Assembly: GCA_964017235.1 (NCBI GenBank)
Contig: OZ024927.1
Coordinates: 53,387,293-53,451,292 of the forward strand
Direction of reading: 5' to 3'
DNA: 64,000 nucleotides
Origin: Sabellastarte sp. h YS-2021
Lineage: Eukaryota > Annelida > Polychaeta > Sabellida > Sabellidae
Below the pieces are notes generated by a model. The model worked only from the letters and a program-made list of their open reading frames with translations. It did no database searches and was not told where the DNA came from. Of this stretch, positions 41,080 to 52,460 are shown piece by piece. A program made the position numbers and the translations under genes. Each line of letters opens with the position of its first letter. Within the stretch, counting starts at the first letter, position 1.

Positions 41080-41470
41080 CATATTAATAGACTCTTCGCC
41101 CCTGGCCAGCAGCCTGCAAGGTGCAGCATTTACAGAGCAATTGTCATTCGTGAGATGTCTGACCCCTGGCCGGACATGATGACAAAATTTATTATCTCTC
41201 CAGCCAAGTCCAGCACTGATAACAGGTTGTTGAGAGATGTGATAAGGGAAGGTTGCCTGGCAGTAGCTTGGGACACTGTCATGTCACATCACCAAGACCA
41301 CTGACCGGTCTAAGAATTCTCTGTAACCAAATTAACCTTAGGCAACTCTGTCCGGTACCAGGACTCCATACCCGGTACTTAACTGTAACCAGCAATTCTC
41401 TGTAACCGGCAAAAAACTGGCAGGCTGGGGTCACCAATCAATTTTGACAGCTACTGGTCTATATTTAGCC
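41080..41470 (-). pseudogene. DIRS-B3 possible gag remnant
   Basis: Matches the B2 segment 18940-19370 and sits in the same place between the RT N-terminus and the minisatellite. Coding identity is uncertain. Confidence 0.35.
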
Positions 41471-41559
41471 AGCATTATTTTTTTTTTTTTTAATATATGT
41501 AACCAGTTGGGTCGAAGCACTATTCAGTAAGGACTGTGTAGCCAGCACCCTGTTAGTAG

Positions 41560-41730
41560 ACTTGTAACCAGTTGTTGAAGCAAGTGTACTAGGCTGTGTA
41601 GCCAGTACCAGCCGGTACACTTTGTAACCAGTTGTTGAAGCAAGTGTACAAGGCTGTGTAGCCAGTACCAGCCGGTACACTCTGTAACCAGTTGTTGAGG
41701 CAAGTGTACAAGGTTGTGTAGCCACTACCA
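41560..41730. repeat. 60-bp minisatellite inside DIRS-B3
   Basis: About three 60-bp units matching those of DIRS-B2. The minus strand stays open across them with the same 20-residue repeat (YRLVLATQPCTLASTTGY). Confidence 0.85.
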
Positions 41731-42864
41731 CACGCGATTGGCTAACTGGAGATGACGTCAGTATTCGCGTTCTTTGTGTGATGCCTTACCGGCAAATTTA
41801 CAGTCCACAAAACCCCACTACCGACAATAAGGTCGGGTCTGCAAAGCAGGGACTGGAATCACATAGACGTGAGTTCTGAAAGAACGCATTTCCGATCTTC
41901 CTGGTCGGTGAAAACATGTGACCTGCTTCATGATTAGTCGGAAGGACACGCGATTGGCTGACTGGATATGACGTCAGAGGTTGCGTTCTTTGAGCTGGCC
42001 GGTCGGCTGAAGCCTGGACCAGTGCCCTCTGAAGATGAAAGTCCTGGTCGATGCCGGTCTGAAGTCGGTTGCTCAGCCGGCTGTGCACTCAAACCAGTGT
42101 CCTGGCCATCCACTGCCCTTACTACCGACACAAGTGCCGGGTCCACAAGGGTGGGACTGAGAGTGATTAAGATGAAGTTCCTTCTATGTAAATACAAGGC
42201 GAGGTCGGCTGAATACGAGCTTGCCGGTCGACTAATGCATTAAAGCAAAGATGTCTGGACCAGTGCGCTCTGAAGAAATCTGAAGAATTCATCTCTTGCT
42301 TCTGATGAAAAAACACTAAATACTCGAGCTAGGCTGGTGTGACTGATGTTATACAGCAGAGAAGTCGGTACCAGTGCGCTCTGAAGATGAAGAATGCACC
42401 TTGCTGGGAATTCCTTCTTTACAGTGTTCAAAACTACGTAGACTGAAGTTTCCCGTGATTTCTATTGTAGTACTAGAAAATACGTTTCTATGGTGATATT
42501 ACCTGGAAGGTTACAGCAGGTACATTCAAACAAAAACACGGATAAAAATACCTTGTAAGTATATCCATTATATTTCTAAAATTGTCGATCTGCCCCTAAC
42601 AACACAATTGTTGAATGGGAGGAAACTAGAAAATGGCTGCCTTCATATTTCTCGTAGATTACTGCCCTATCGTCAACACTAAATTGAGTCAGCTAGGGAG
42701 CATTTCCAGCAGACTTATAAATGTATATCCGTGCTTGATTAGTAGGTAACACTTCTACACTGAAAATATCCACATATAAGGTTGAAAATCCGTCATAAGG
42801 CACACTTTTCCTTAAATAAATCTGGAGATGTTGAAAACACATCTGCACAGTACACGCACCAAAC
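41731..42864. other. DIRS-B3 5' non-coding segment
   Basis: Corresponds to 20040-21422 in B2, with related direct repeats near 42250-42400. No supported gene. Confidence 0.6.
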
Positions 42865-43034
42865 GAAAAAGATGCTATGACATCAGGTTGTCTAGACAGG
42901 AAGGAAGTACGAGGCGCCATCTGGGGAGTGCACAGTACTACGGACCGGCCAGCCGGTGGAGACACAGGACGTCTTTTTCTGGCGTTTGGCGGGCCGGTCT
43001 GCGCCGACCGGATTAGCAATTGTCCATTGGAGAG
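42865..43034. repeat. DIRS-B3 terminal inverted repeat (5' end)
   Basis: Complement of the left terminus. The CRE-like site is mutated to TGACATCA (42878-42885), while the left copy keeps TGACGTCA (38205-38212). acaggaaggaagtacg carries the ETS-type motif. Confidence 0.85.
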
Positions 43035-43054
43035 GATGTATTAACGCAATAAAA

Positions 43055-43115
43055 TGGACAATTGCTTAACCGGCCGACGTGACTCTTCCCGCCAAACAAC
43101 AGAAAAAGGCACGGT
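43055..43115. mobile_element. Older DIRS relic, right fragment
   Basis: tggacaattgcttaaccgg and cccgccaaacaacagaaaaa match the left inverted terminus of DIRS-B elements with differences. With 37974-38013 it forms one terminus interrupted exactly between accaaat and tggac by DIRS-B3. Confidence 0.7.
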
Positions 43116-43129
43116 TTAGCAGATAGACA

Positions 43130-43890
43130 TATTTATGTTTTATGCTATGTAGCTATTACTAAGGAGATTAACGCTATTACCATCAACAACAATACCAACC
43201 AAGCAATTGACGCTATAGACCTTCGCAACAAATTTTAAAAAGATGAGTTAAATATGTTTCCTTTAAAAGAGTGAAAACAGTAATACAATTCAGAGTAAGC
43301 TCAAAGTAGCAAAGCAGCTATTACTCAGAGCTAAAAAGCTATCATCGACCAAAAGCTATCCTGGCCAAACTATTGACCCAATTATCCTTCATATAAATTT
43401 TCTAGAAAAAAGTCAACTCAAAATAGCACAATAGCTATATAGCACAGTAGCTATTACTCTGTTAGCTATAAAGGTATTATCACCAAAAGCAATCCCAAGC
43501 AAGCTACTGATCCAATAATCCTCCATACCAAATTTTGTGAACATAGGTGAAAATAATACTTTTCTTTTAAAATGCTTAAAATAAAAAAGCTACTCAAAGT
43601 AGCTAAGTAGCTATTACTCAGTCAGTTATATAGCTATTATCACTAAATGCAATCCCAAGCAAGCTACTGACCTACCTATTGCTCATACCAAAGTTGGTAA
43701 ACATATGTCAAATATTTTCCCTTCAAATGCCCGTAAACAAAAGAAGTATACAAAAGTAGCTCAGTAGCTATTACTCAGTTAGCTATCTTCACCAAAAGCA
43801 ATCCCATGCAAGCTATTAACCCAATCAACACCCATACCAAATTTGGTAAAGATAGGATCAATTCTTTTCCTTGAAATGACCGGAAACCAA
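43130..43890. repeat. Tandem repeat with tagctattactc motif
   Basis: About four to five units of roughly 150-160 bp share agtagctattactc, caccaaaagcaatccca and gcaagctactgacccaat. Related units are at 52460-52800. It shares short words with the 155-bp satellite, so the two may have a common origin. Confidence 0.75.
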
Positions 43891-43974
43891 GTGTGACGAC
43901 GGATAGTGGATGCTGGACGGCAGAAAAAGGGGGGTGGACATAATAAGGGCGATATAGGCCATTATACGTATCAA

Positions 43975-44235
43975 GGCCCACTTTCAACCTTGAAGGAGGG
44001 ATCTAACGTCAAATCTGACCCCACCAAAAGATTCGGGGCACATGATTTCCTATAAGTTGTCTTCACATCCAAAACCTCTACGACCAATAATAAGGGAGAT
44101 ATAGGCTCCTTTAAGTTTGGTCAACTCAGATTTTCAAATTTGTTGCCATAGCAACCAACCAACCATTCCGACCACACCAGAAGATTCCCAGTCCATGATT
44201 TCCCATAGGTTGGTTTACCATCCCAAACCTCTAGG
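43975..44235. repeat. 146-bp repeat units, short run
   Basis: Nearly two units related to the 25196-26190 array (ccttgaaggagg, aagattcccagtccatgatt, cctctaggaccaataa). It ends where the Ngaro-like module begins. Confidence 0.75.
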
Positions 44236-44463
44236 ACCAATAACTAGAAATAGGACACCCTGTTGATAGTAGCTGCGAATAGAAACAGGATAGCATAGAA
44301 GAACACACATTATTATCATGTGTAATGTCCACCCCATGAACCTTTTGGCAAAATTGTACAGTAGTCTTACAAGACCCTGTTTCATTTGTAAAATATATCA
44401 ATGATGCTTAAATATTTATTAATGTAGATGTAAATTATTTCAGCTTCATGCCTTTTTGCATTG

Positions 44464-45528
44464 GTTGGGTCGAGAATTTTGACGAAATCACTCTATCTTG
44501 CACGGTTAAGAAGATAGAAGCAAATTCCTGTTTTTCTACTTTTGGGAAAAATTCGAAAATTCAAAATGGCCGCCATTTTTGGGAAAAGGAAATTTTTTTT
44601 TGAAAATTGGCAAGAGTACATTTCTTAGATACCCTATGGGTCGAAAATTTCAACGAAATAACTCTATTTTGCACGGTTAAGGCCAATTTGTGTTTTTCCA
44701 TTTTGGGCAAAAATTCGAAAATACAAAATGGCCGCCATATGTGGGGAGGGGAAAATTTTTTGAAAATTGCAAAGAGTACATTTCTTACAAACCCCACGGG
44801 TCGAAAATTTCGACAAAATCTCTCTATCTCGCACAGTTAAGGAGATAGAAGCAAATTTGTGTTTTGCCATTTTTGGCGAAAATTCGAAAATTCAAAATGG
44901 CCGCCATTTTTGGGGAGGGGAAAATTTGATGAAAATTGCAAAGAGTACATTCCTTAAATACCCTGTGGGTTGAAAATTTTGACGAAATCGCTCTATCTCG
45001 CACGGTTAAGGAGATAGAAGCAATTTTGTGTTTTGCCATTTTTGGCAAAAATTCGAAAAATCAAAATGGCCGCCATTTTTGGGGAGGGGAAAATTTGTTG
45101 AAAATTGCAAAGAGTACATTCCTTAAATACCCTGTGGGTTGAAAATTTTGACGAAATCGCTCTATCTCGCACGGTTAAGGAGATAGAAGCAAATTTGTGT
45201 TTTGCCATTTTTGGCGAAAATTCAAAATGGCCGCCATTTTTGGGGAGGGGAAAATTTTTTGAAAATTGCAAAGAGTACATTCCTTAGATACCCTGTGGGT
45301 CGAAAATTTCAACGAAATTGCTCTATCTTGCACGGTTAAGGAGATAGAAGCAAATTTGTGTTTTGCCATTTTTGGCAAAAATTCAAAATGGCCACCATTT
45401 TTGAGGAGGGGAAAATTTGTTGAAAAATACAAAGAGTACATTCCTTAGATACCCTGTGGGTCGAAAATTTCGACGAAATCGCTCTATCTCACACGGTTAA
45501 GGAGATAGAAGCAAATTTGTGTTTTGCG
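44464..45528. repeat. 161-169-bp tandem array with YY1-like motif, upstream of gag
   Basis: Six to seven units. Each has gtcgaaaatttcgacgaaat, a cgcacggttaaggagataga block, and aaaatggccgccatttt, which on the minus strand includes AAAATGGCGGC, the YY1 consensus type. The same array precedes the second Ngaro-like gag and occurs alone at 51963-52460. Confidence 0.9.
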
Positions 45529-45550
45529 GGTTGGCATTGAGGTGCCAACC
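45529..45550 (+). promoter_or_regulatory. Hairpin at the array/leader junction
   Basis: ggttggca and tgccaacc form a perfect 8-bp stem with a 6-base loop (ttgagg). The second copy has gctggca/tgccagc at the same junction (60707-60725), so the pairing is kept despite base change. Confidence 0.7.
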
Positions 45551-45811
45551 TTAATCATTCCTTCACCCCTAATTTTTGAACCACCCCTATATTATAAATG
45601 GGTTTACTGGCCACATGGTCATTTCTGATTGGTCAAAGCTTTGACCCTTGCTGTGGTCAAGGGGAGAATGGCCAGATTTGAACTGGCAGTTGGCAAGACA
45701 AGACCTGTTTTATTTTATAAAGAATTTATTTGTTTTCTATTACTTAAATTATTTTATTGTATCTTGCTCATACATAGTTTTTAGGGTCTTGTCTATTGAT
45801 TTTTATTCATC

Positions 45812-47021
45812 ATGGCAGCGAAACAGAAGCACAGAACTGCAGGTAACTCTTACAATTTGCGTCGGAAAGTTGAGATTCCCATAGAACTTCAATTAAATAA
45901 TGACAATACTTTTCTGAATGAATTTGCCTTTCAACCGGAACCGGGTCAGAGTTCAAAATCTAGGTCTGATACTGATACTGATTCTAATACTAGTATTGAT
46001 TTGGAAATTGGTACTCTGTTGTCACAGGAAAGTGAGGATTCTGTTGACGAATCTCCTGTGCATGTACAGACCAAAAAATGCAAAAAATCAGACAGACCTT
46101 CACGTTTCAAAAATTTAAGAAGTAGGGAAGTTACAGCTGGAAGTCAACCGGATCAGACACTCATTAATGAGAGGATACTTTCTCAACTGGACGCAAGCGT
46201 TTGACTGCTATTGAACAGAGTTCGGCTTCTGCTGCTCGGCCTAAGGCCAAAAAAGTTACTGTTAGGGATACTGCTAGTTCAAGTCTCAATGGAAGTTTTT
46301 CTAGGGTGATTCGGCCAAAAAATTACCAGAATTGCATACCTTGAGACATGATAGATCCGTTCAGGATCAGGTTGAAGCCCGGATCAGGCAATTGTCAAAC
46401 AATGATGTTAAAGGTACGGATCCGAAATATAAATCACAGAGGGATGGTGCTACGGACGTTTTTGTCAAGGAAAGAGTTAAATGGCCCCATGAATTTGTAT
46501 TGGCGGGTAGTACCAAGGATAGAATTACATATAATCAATTAAATATCACACAGTGGATGTCTGGTTTCTGCAGAATTTTGAGAGATGAAAATTGTCAAAA
46601 AATTAGGGACCACATGTTAGACTATTTAATTGCCCTCCTTGATGATTCTAATGATTTTGCGTGGCAAGCAGCCAAGGCCAGCCATGCTGTGCTCTTATGT
46701 CGCATGGAGCAAGGGGAGGTGACCGGTTGGTCAGATACGGAAAAAATTGACCGGATCAGACGGGCAAATGCCCAAAGACATGTCGTCTCTACACAAGCTT
46801 CCAATAGCTCACAAAAATTTCGCAAAAATCAGTCGGGCCAGAAAGCAAGCAAGTCAATGCCCTGTGTGTATTACAATGATAATTCTTGTAATTTTCAAAA
46901 ACATCACGAGACAAAAGGAGTTTTCTACCGACATATATGTAGTACATGTTTTGCCCAGGATGGCAAGGTCAGTGCCCACACTGCCCTGGATTGTAAGACA
47001 AAAAATTCAAAAAATGATTAA
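45812..47021 (+). pseudogene. Ngaro-like 1 gag (broken)
   Basis: N-terminal frame 45812-46204 starts MAAKQKHRTAG with a SYNLRRK motif and an acidic Ser/Asp-rich stretch. After a shift and stop the rest lies at 46332-47021: core KWPHEFVLAG, ITQWMSGFCRIL, KASHAVLLCRMEQGEVTG, then a Cys/His region (CVYYNDNSC, HHETKG, HICSTCF). It aligns along its whole length with the intact gag of copy 2 at 61019-62308. Function as capsid protein is inferred from position. Confidence 0.82.
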
Positions 47022-47058
47022 CTCTGGGCATAGTCGATAAGGCTACATGGCAGCCTGA

Positions 47059-49415
47059 TTGTGTCCAGAAAATCTGTGTAAAAATCAAAAGTTTGTTGAT
47101 AGGCATGTTTTTAATAGTTTTTGTTGTAGGAAAACTGTAGTTACTGAATGTCAAGCTTCTAGAAATGACTGGATGGAGTGGTTTGACGCCAGCAACAGTT
47201 ATAAGCCTGTTGTTACTGGTAAGTCTTTTGCTGATGTGGTCAGGGCTAACTTGGGCCAGAAGGGCCATGGGCAAGCTACACCTCTGGTGGGTACTCAAGT
47301 TGCAAGCAAACCAGGTGAGCCTCTTGAGTTGTTCAAGGAAGGTGCTAAGCTGTCTCAAAATATGCCTCATCAGCCTTCTAAACAAAAAACTAAATTTTGT
47401 AAAACCACAAAAAATTGTCCAAGTGAAAATATCATTGTGTGTAAGAATAGGTTCGAACCTTTGATGGAAGAAGGTTTGTTTTTAGATGATTTTGACACGC
47501 TTGAATGTGAAATCCAAGCAGTGGGCACTGCTCCTGGTGATACTGGGCTGAATGTAAGTTCATATCATACTGAAAACTTGGAAGATTGTGATAAATTCGA
47601 TAAAGCATTGTTGAAGAAAAGAGTTGCCCCTAGTGTCATCAGGCAGGCAAAAAATTGTCCTGATTATGTGGCTTGCAAAAATCATATGGGCGAATCTTTT
47701 GGGGTGATACCCCTAAGTACCTTGCAAAAGTATGAGGGCCCAGAGACAAAAAATCAACCCATTAGTGACCCCTTACAGTTACACAAGTCAGTGAAGCAGT
47801 TTGGCTGTCCAAACTTTCTGGGAGCTCGGATTCCAGTGGTTTCAAATTTGAACATAGATAAGTGGAAATTTCACTTAAACGACTACTGGGATACCCAGTT
47901 GCTTGACTTATTGGAATTCCGGTTTCCTCTTGATTTTGACACCAATACTGAGCTTGTATCTACTGAGGAAAATCATGCTTCAGCAAAACAGTATTCTTCT
48001 CATGTTCAAACTTATATTCGTGAAGAATTGAAACATGGGGCCATATTGGGGCCATTTGAACATAAGCCCATCTCATTGCACATCTCACCTTTTATGACAA
48101 GGGACAAACCTGACTCAGACACCAGGCGAACTATTGTCGACTTAAGCTGGCCAAAAGGCAAGTCTGTTAATGCTGGTGTGCAAAAAGATAACTATTTAGG
48201 CTCAGATTTTATTCTCAATTACCCATCTGTTGATGACATTGTTAAAAGACTTATTGAACTGGGACCTGGATCTTTGTTGTGTAAAGTCGACATCAGTCGG
48301 GCCTTTCGCCAACTTAAAGTTGACCCAGGGGATATTAATTTGCTAGGTTTAAAGTTAGATTCTTATTATATCGATCAATCGGTACCTTTTGGGTACTGTA
48401 ACAGGCAGGGCTCAATTTTCTTTGAAAAAGTGACAGATAGTATTAGATTCATAATGAGGAAACATGGCTTTCATGATCTGTTCAATTATGTGGATGATAT
48501 AATCCAATGTGGCATTCCCTCAAAAATTCAACCTGCTTTTCAATTTTTAGTCGATCTTTTACACCAATTGGGTCTGACACTGAACAGTAAGAAGTTGGTA
48601 TCTAGTACTACTTCTATGGTGTGCTTAGGCATATTAATCGATACTGAGACTAGAACCATGTCTGTTCCCCCTGAAAAATTAGACAATATTGTAAAAATGT
48701 GTGATGAATGGCAAGACAAAAAATTTTGCTCAAAGAGAGAGCTACAATCTTTGTTAGGATCTCTCTTATATGTATCAAAATGCGTCCGACCAGCCAGGGC
48801 ATTTTTGAACCGTATGCTTCAGTTTCTTAGATCCATGAAGGGTAACTCATCTACTAGGCTGACTGTCGATTTCTTTAAGGATTTAAAATGGTTTGTTACC
48901 TTTCTTAAACAATTCAATGGTGTAGTTTATTATGATGTTAAACCAGTCCAAGCTGAGCTGCATTTAGATGCCTGTTTGACAGGCTTTGGAGGCATATTTC
49001 TTAATCAGTGTTATGCCCTTCGGAAGTTCCCATACCAAAAAATTTTAATAATTACTCAATTGTACACCTGGAGATGCTTAACATAGTTGTAGCTCTAAAA
49101 ATCTGGGCCACTCAGTGGTCATGCAAAAAATTACGAATCAAATGCGACAATATGGCCGTGGTTGAAGTACTGACCTCTGGTAGGACCAAAGATTCTGTAC
49201 TTGCATTGTGTGCCCGTAATATATGGCTTATATCAGCAATATTTAACATATCTATTCATATCGAGCATATTCCAGGTAAAAATAATGTAGTTGCTGACCT
49301 CTTATCTAGGTTTAAGTTTGATACTGCATCCTGGCATTTATTGCATCAATATGTTCCCAATTTGATGTGGATTCACACTCATATTGATTTAACCAAATTA
49401 AACCATGATTTATGA
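47059..49415 (+). pseudogene. Ngaro-like 1 reverse transcriptase / RNase H (one frameshift)
   Basis: The 47059-49086 frame has a poorly conserved N-terminal 250 codons (including KSFADVVRANL, also seen in copy 2). RT follows: RRTIVDLSWPKG, KVDISRAFRQLKVDP, SVPFGYCNRQGS and the catalytic FNYVDDIIQ (near 48490). RNase H begins with LHLDACLTGFGG; the frame then shifts and the rest (HLEMLNIVVALK, KCDNMAVVEVL, HIPGKNNVVADLLSR) is at 49008-49415. All catalytic motifs are present. The stop TGA overlaps the recombinase ATG as ATGA. Confidence 0.87.
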
Positions 49416-50401
49416 TTGTAGATATGCCTTCTGCAGCAGTCCAGCTGACCACCAGGGCGTTTGCTCGGTTGCTTCAATCCTTCAGGCCAGCCACACGAGC
49501 TTACAGTAGAATGTTTTCAGACTTCATGGCATTTCTGGTGGTGGCTGGACTGCTGCCATCTCAGGTAAATGTCCATACAATATTGGCTTTTATGGAATAC
49601 TTATATCAGAATCACCATATCCCCTCAAATATCTCCAATTATTTGGCTGGTATTCGAGCTTACTGTGTCATTTACAATATTCCTACCACATCATTTAGAG
49701 ATGAAAAGATTCAAATGTTTATTAGATCTCTAAAAATCAATAGACTTTTGGTGATTAAAAATACTCCTATACTTACCCAGGACATGTTGATTAGTATTCT
49801 GGAGGTCACTGCAAAGCTGGAGGCCCCACAGGTCTTTACATCACTCTACCTACTGGCTTTCTTCTCATTTTTGAGACTTTCCAACATGGTCCCACACAGT
49901 TTTAAAAATTTTGATGGTTCTAGACACCTAGCGAGAGGTGACATTATTTTTTCTCATGACATGGCCATTATTCTTGTTAAATGGTCAAAAACCTTACAGG
50001 CTAGGGATAAGATTGCATGTATACATATCCCAGTATTGCCTCACTCCAGGCTATGCCCTGTCACAGCATTAAAACATATGTTGGCCTTGGTTCCTGGATC
50101 TTAGGATGATCCATTGTTTTCAATATGTAGGCAAGGTTCTTGGTTTCCCCTTACGGACAGTATAGTTAAGAAGCATTTGACACGCATCACTCGTATGTTA
50201 GGTTGGCAAGATAAGCACATCACTTTCCATACCTTTAGAAGGTCTGGGGCCTCTTGGGCCTTCCAACATGGGGTCCCCATTGAGGCCATAAAAACCCAAG
50301 GCACATGGAAGTCAGATTGTGTCTGGCGATATATTCATACAACTACTCACACTCATTCTGATCCTCTTTTACAAGCTTTTCGACTACACCTACCCCATTG
50401 A
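49412..50401 (+). pseudogene. Ngaro-like 1 tyrosine recombinase (one in-frame stop)
   Basis: A 330-codon frame interrupted only by TAG at 50102-50104. The N-terminal core-binding part (RAYSRMFSDFMAFLVVAGLL) is followed by the catalytic Arg in FFSFLRLSNM. After the stop come HTFRRSGASWAF (His, Arg), GTWKS (Trp) and a Tyr in WRYIHTT. The same frame continues across the stop, so a single base change separates it from an intact gene. It would insert the circular DNA form. Confidence 0.87.
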
Positions 50402-50994
50402 TGGGTGTTTGGGTGAATGTTGCTATGTTTCATTATCATGTCTCCTCCTTATAATTCAGTAAGTAAGACAATTCAGGGGAAGTTCCCCTGGGGCATTTCA
50501 GGGGGGTTACCTTTTCTAATATTCATTATATTTCGAATCACCCAAAAATTAACTTCCTATTCGAGGTTAACCTCTTGGTTCTTAATAATTGTTAAATTGG
50601 GTCATTATATTCACAACTGTGGCTTCCAGCTTATTAGTTGCCACTTGTTATATGGCATTGTAGTTAATGTCCACAGAAATTTAAATTTCATATTATATTA
50701 GAGCTTCGTGTCAGAAATGTTAACTATAGGAGTACATTATTCATCATCTGCATCTTAGTCAAATGTAAATATTCATGTAAAATTTATAAAAATTTCCAGT
50801 TTGGTGCCGGGCTTGCCCGTAGCCACGTTTATGGTTTATACCTTGGCGGCGCTGCGGGCTCGGGCACCGCGTCCGTCCGGGGTGCAGATGAAACATAAGT
50901 TACATTTTAAAAAATAGTGTTTGTAATTATATTGTGTGTCTTAAAAGTAAATTTTAGTGATAGAAAGTTGTGTAATTGTATAATAAAAATTAAC
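50402..50994 (+). other. Ngaro-like 1 3' region
   Basis: Non-coding. Around 50803-50880 there is a GC-rich stretch with potential stem-loops (ccgggcttgcccg; ggcgctgcgggctcgggc). It ends in an AT-rich run with aataaaa (50982). The repeats expected for Ngaro ends could not be assigned by eye. Confidence 0.5.
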
Positions 50995-51550
50995 AAGAGG
51001 GTCAGAGGTGCCCCAAAAGGTGGGTTGCGCACGCAGGAAACAAGGTTAGCAACTGCTCTCATTATTTAAATTTAGGAACAAGGAAAGAAATGTTAGGTTA
51101 CCCACTTAAGGTAAATGTGTTCGAGTTAGAGTCCGGAAACGAAAATGTGGACAAACAGATGGATGGACAGACAAACGGACGAAAAACGGACAAACGAACA
51201 CACGGAATTTCACCAATTTCGAAAGGAACCTAGCTATGATGGTGATCTATCTCCCTGTGAAGTTTGAATTTGATTGGTCAAACCGTTTTAAAGTTAGAGT
51301 CCGGAAACGAAAATGTGGACAAACAGATGGATGGACAGACAAACGGACGAAAAACGGACAAACGAACACACGGAATTTCACCAATTTCGAAAGGAACCTA
51401 GCTATGATAGTGATCTATCTCCCTGTGAAGTTTGAATTTGATTGGTCAAACCGTTTTAAAGTTAGAGTCCGGAAACGAAAAATGTGGACGGACAGACAGA
51501 CGGACACATCAATCTAATAGGCGGGTTGGTTACACGCAACCCGCCTAAAA
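50995..51550. repeat. Dispersed repeat E, uninterrupted copy
   Basis: Starts aacaagagggtcagagg and ends with the hairpin ggcgggtt...aacccgcc (about 51521-51546). It contains a 176-bp internal tandem duplication (from about 51121 and 51297). It provides the empty-site sequence for DIRS-B2. Confidence 0.8.
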
Positions 51551-51962
51551 ACCCAATCGGGTATTTCCTGTGTTGAAATGCATACGCATTATAGCATCAG
51601 AGTTAACCCTTGACTTTGTAATCACCTTTGACCTCTCATCTTGGTGAGGAGATTATAATTTGCTATCTGACCTTATTCTTGACTCAGAGGTCAATTTCAT
51701 CTCTTATTACTGAACTTTCACTTCAGCATTATTAAAACCTTTCTAGTCCTTACCTTCTTTTGGTAACTTGGTTAGGTATCTCTGTTTTGACCTTACTGGG
51801 ATTGGACCTGAAGGTCACTCTGAGTCTGGGATGAATATGAACCAGCCTATACACTTTAACTGTCATAGAAGTTATATGAATTGCTCTTGTCACATCATTC
51901 ATGGTAGTGTTGACCTTGATGGTCCACTTTGACCTTTGACCATCACTTTTGGGGTGAGGGAA
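51551..51962. other. Spacer with scattered tgacctt words
   Basis: No gene found. Scattered TGACCT/AGGTCA half-sites are present, without clear tandem order. Confidence 0.45.
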
Positions 51963-52460
51963 TGTTGCCATTTTTGGCAAAAATTCGAAAATGGCCGCCA
52001 TTTTTGGGGAGGGGAAAATTTTTTGAAAATTGCAAATATTACATTCCTTAGATACCCTGTGGGTCGAAAATTTCGACGAAATCGCTCTATCTCGCACGGT
52101 TAAGGAGATAGAAGCAAATTTGTGTTTTGCCATTTTTCGCAAAAATTCGAAAATGCAAAATGGCCGCCATTTTTAGGGAGGGGAAATTTTTTTGAAAATT
52201 GCAAAGATTACATTCCTTAGATAGCCTGTGGGTCGAAAATTTCAACGAAATCGCTCTATCTCGCACGGTTAAGGAGATAGAAGCAAATTTGTGTTTTGCC
52301 ATTTTTGGCAAAAATTTGAAAATTCAAAATGGCCGCCATTTTTGGGGAGGGGAAAATTTTTTTGAAAATTGCAAAGAGTACATTCCTTAGATACCTTGTG
52401 GGTCGAAAATTTCGACGAAATCGCTCTATCTAGCACGGTTTAGGAGATATGAGCACATTT
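51963..52460. repeat. YY1-like tandem array, isolated copy
   Basis: About three units of the same 161-169-bp repeat as 44464-45528, here without an adjoining gag. It is followed directly by tagctattactc and 146-bp type units. Confidence 0.85.

Larger units (their letters stand above)
38014..43054 (-). mobile_element. DIRS-B3: non-autonomous, decayed DIRS-like element
   Basis: 5.0 kb, same subfamily as B2: termini (about 38055-38230 and 42865-43034), internal complementary region (38284-38381), poly-C run, and broken recombinase, RNase H and RT on the minus strand. It shares the RT deletion of B2 but keeps YLDDW. It lacks about 0.6 kb of recombinase relative to B2, joined at a repeated gcttgcccg motif near 39316. 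It lies inside an older DIRS terminal repeat. Confidence 0.88.
44236..50990 (+). mobile_element. Ngaro-like retroelement 1 (gag, RT/RNase H, tyrosine recombinase)
   Basis: Plus-strand genes in the order gag, RT/RNase H, tyrosine recombinase with little overlap, unlike the DIRS copies. This order and the gag type suggest the Ngaro group; split direct repeats were not resolved. The left limit is the start of a 225-bp segment (aactagaaataggac) that also begins the second copy at 59730. The right limit, near a polyadenylation-like aataaaaatt, is approximate. Several frameshifts and one stop inactivate it. Confidence 0.75.

Noticed and set aside
44561-45448. Many 60-95-codon frames on both strands in the YY1-like array
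   Set aside because: They repeat with the 161-169-bp unit on both strands and come from the non-coding tandem repeat.
45812-50401. LTR retrotransposon of the Gypsy type
   Set aside because: No integrase or protease motif and no long terminal repeats were seen; a tyrosine recombinase follows RNase H instead.
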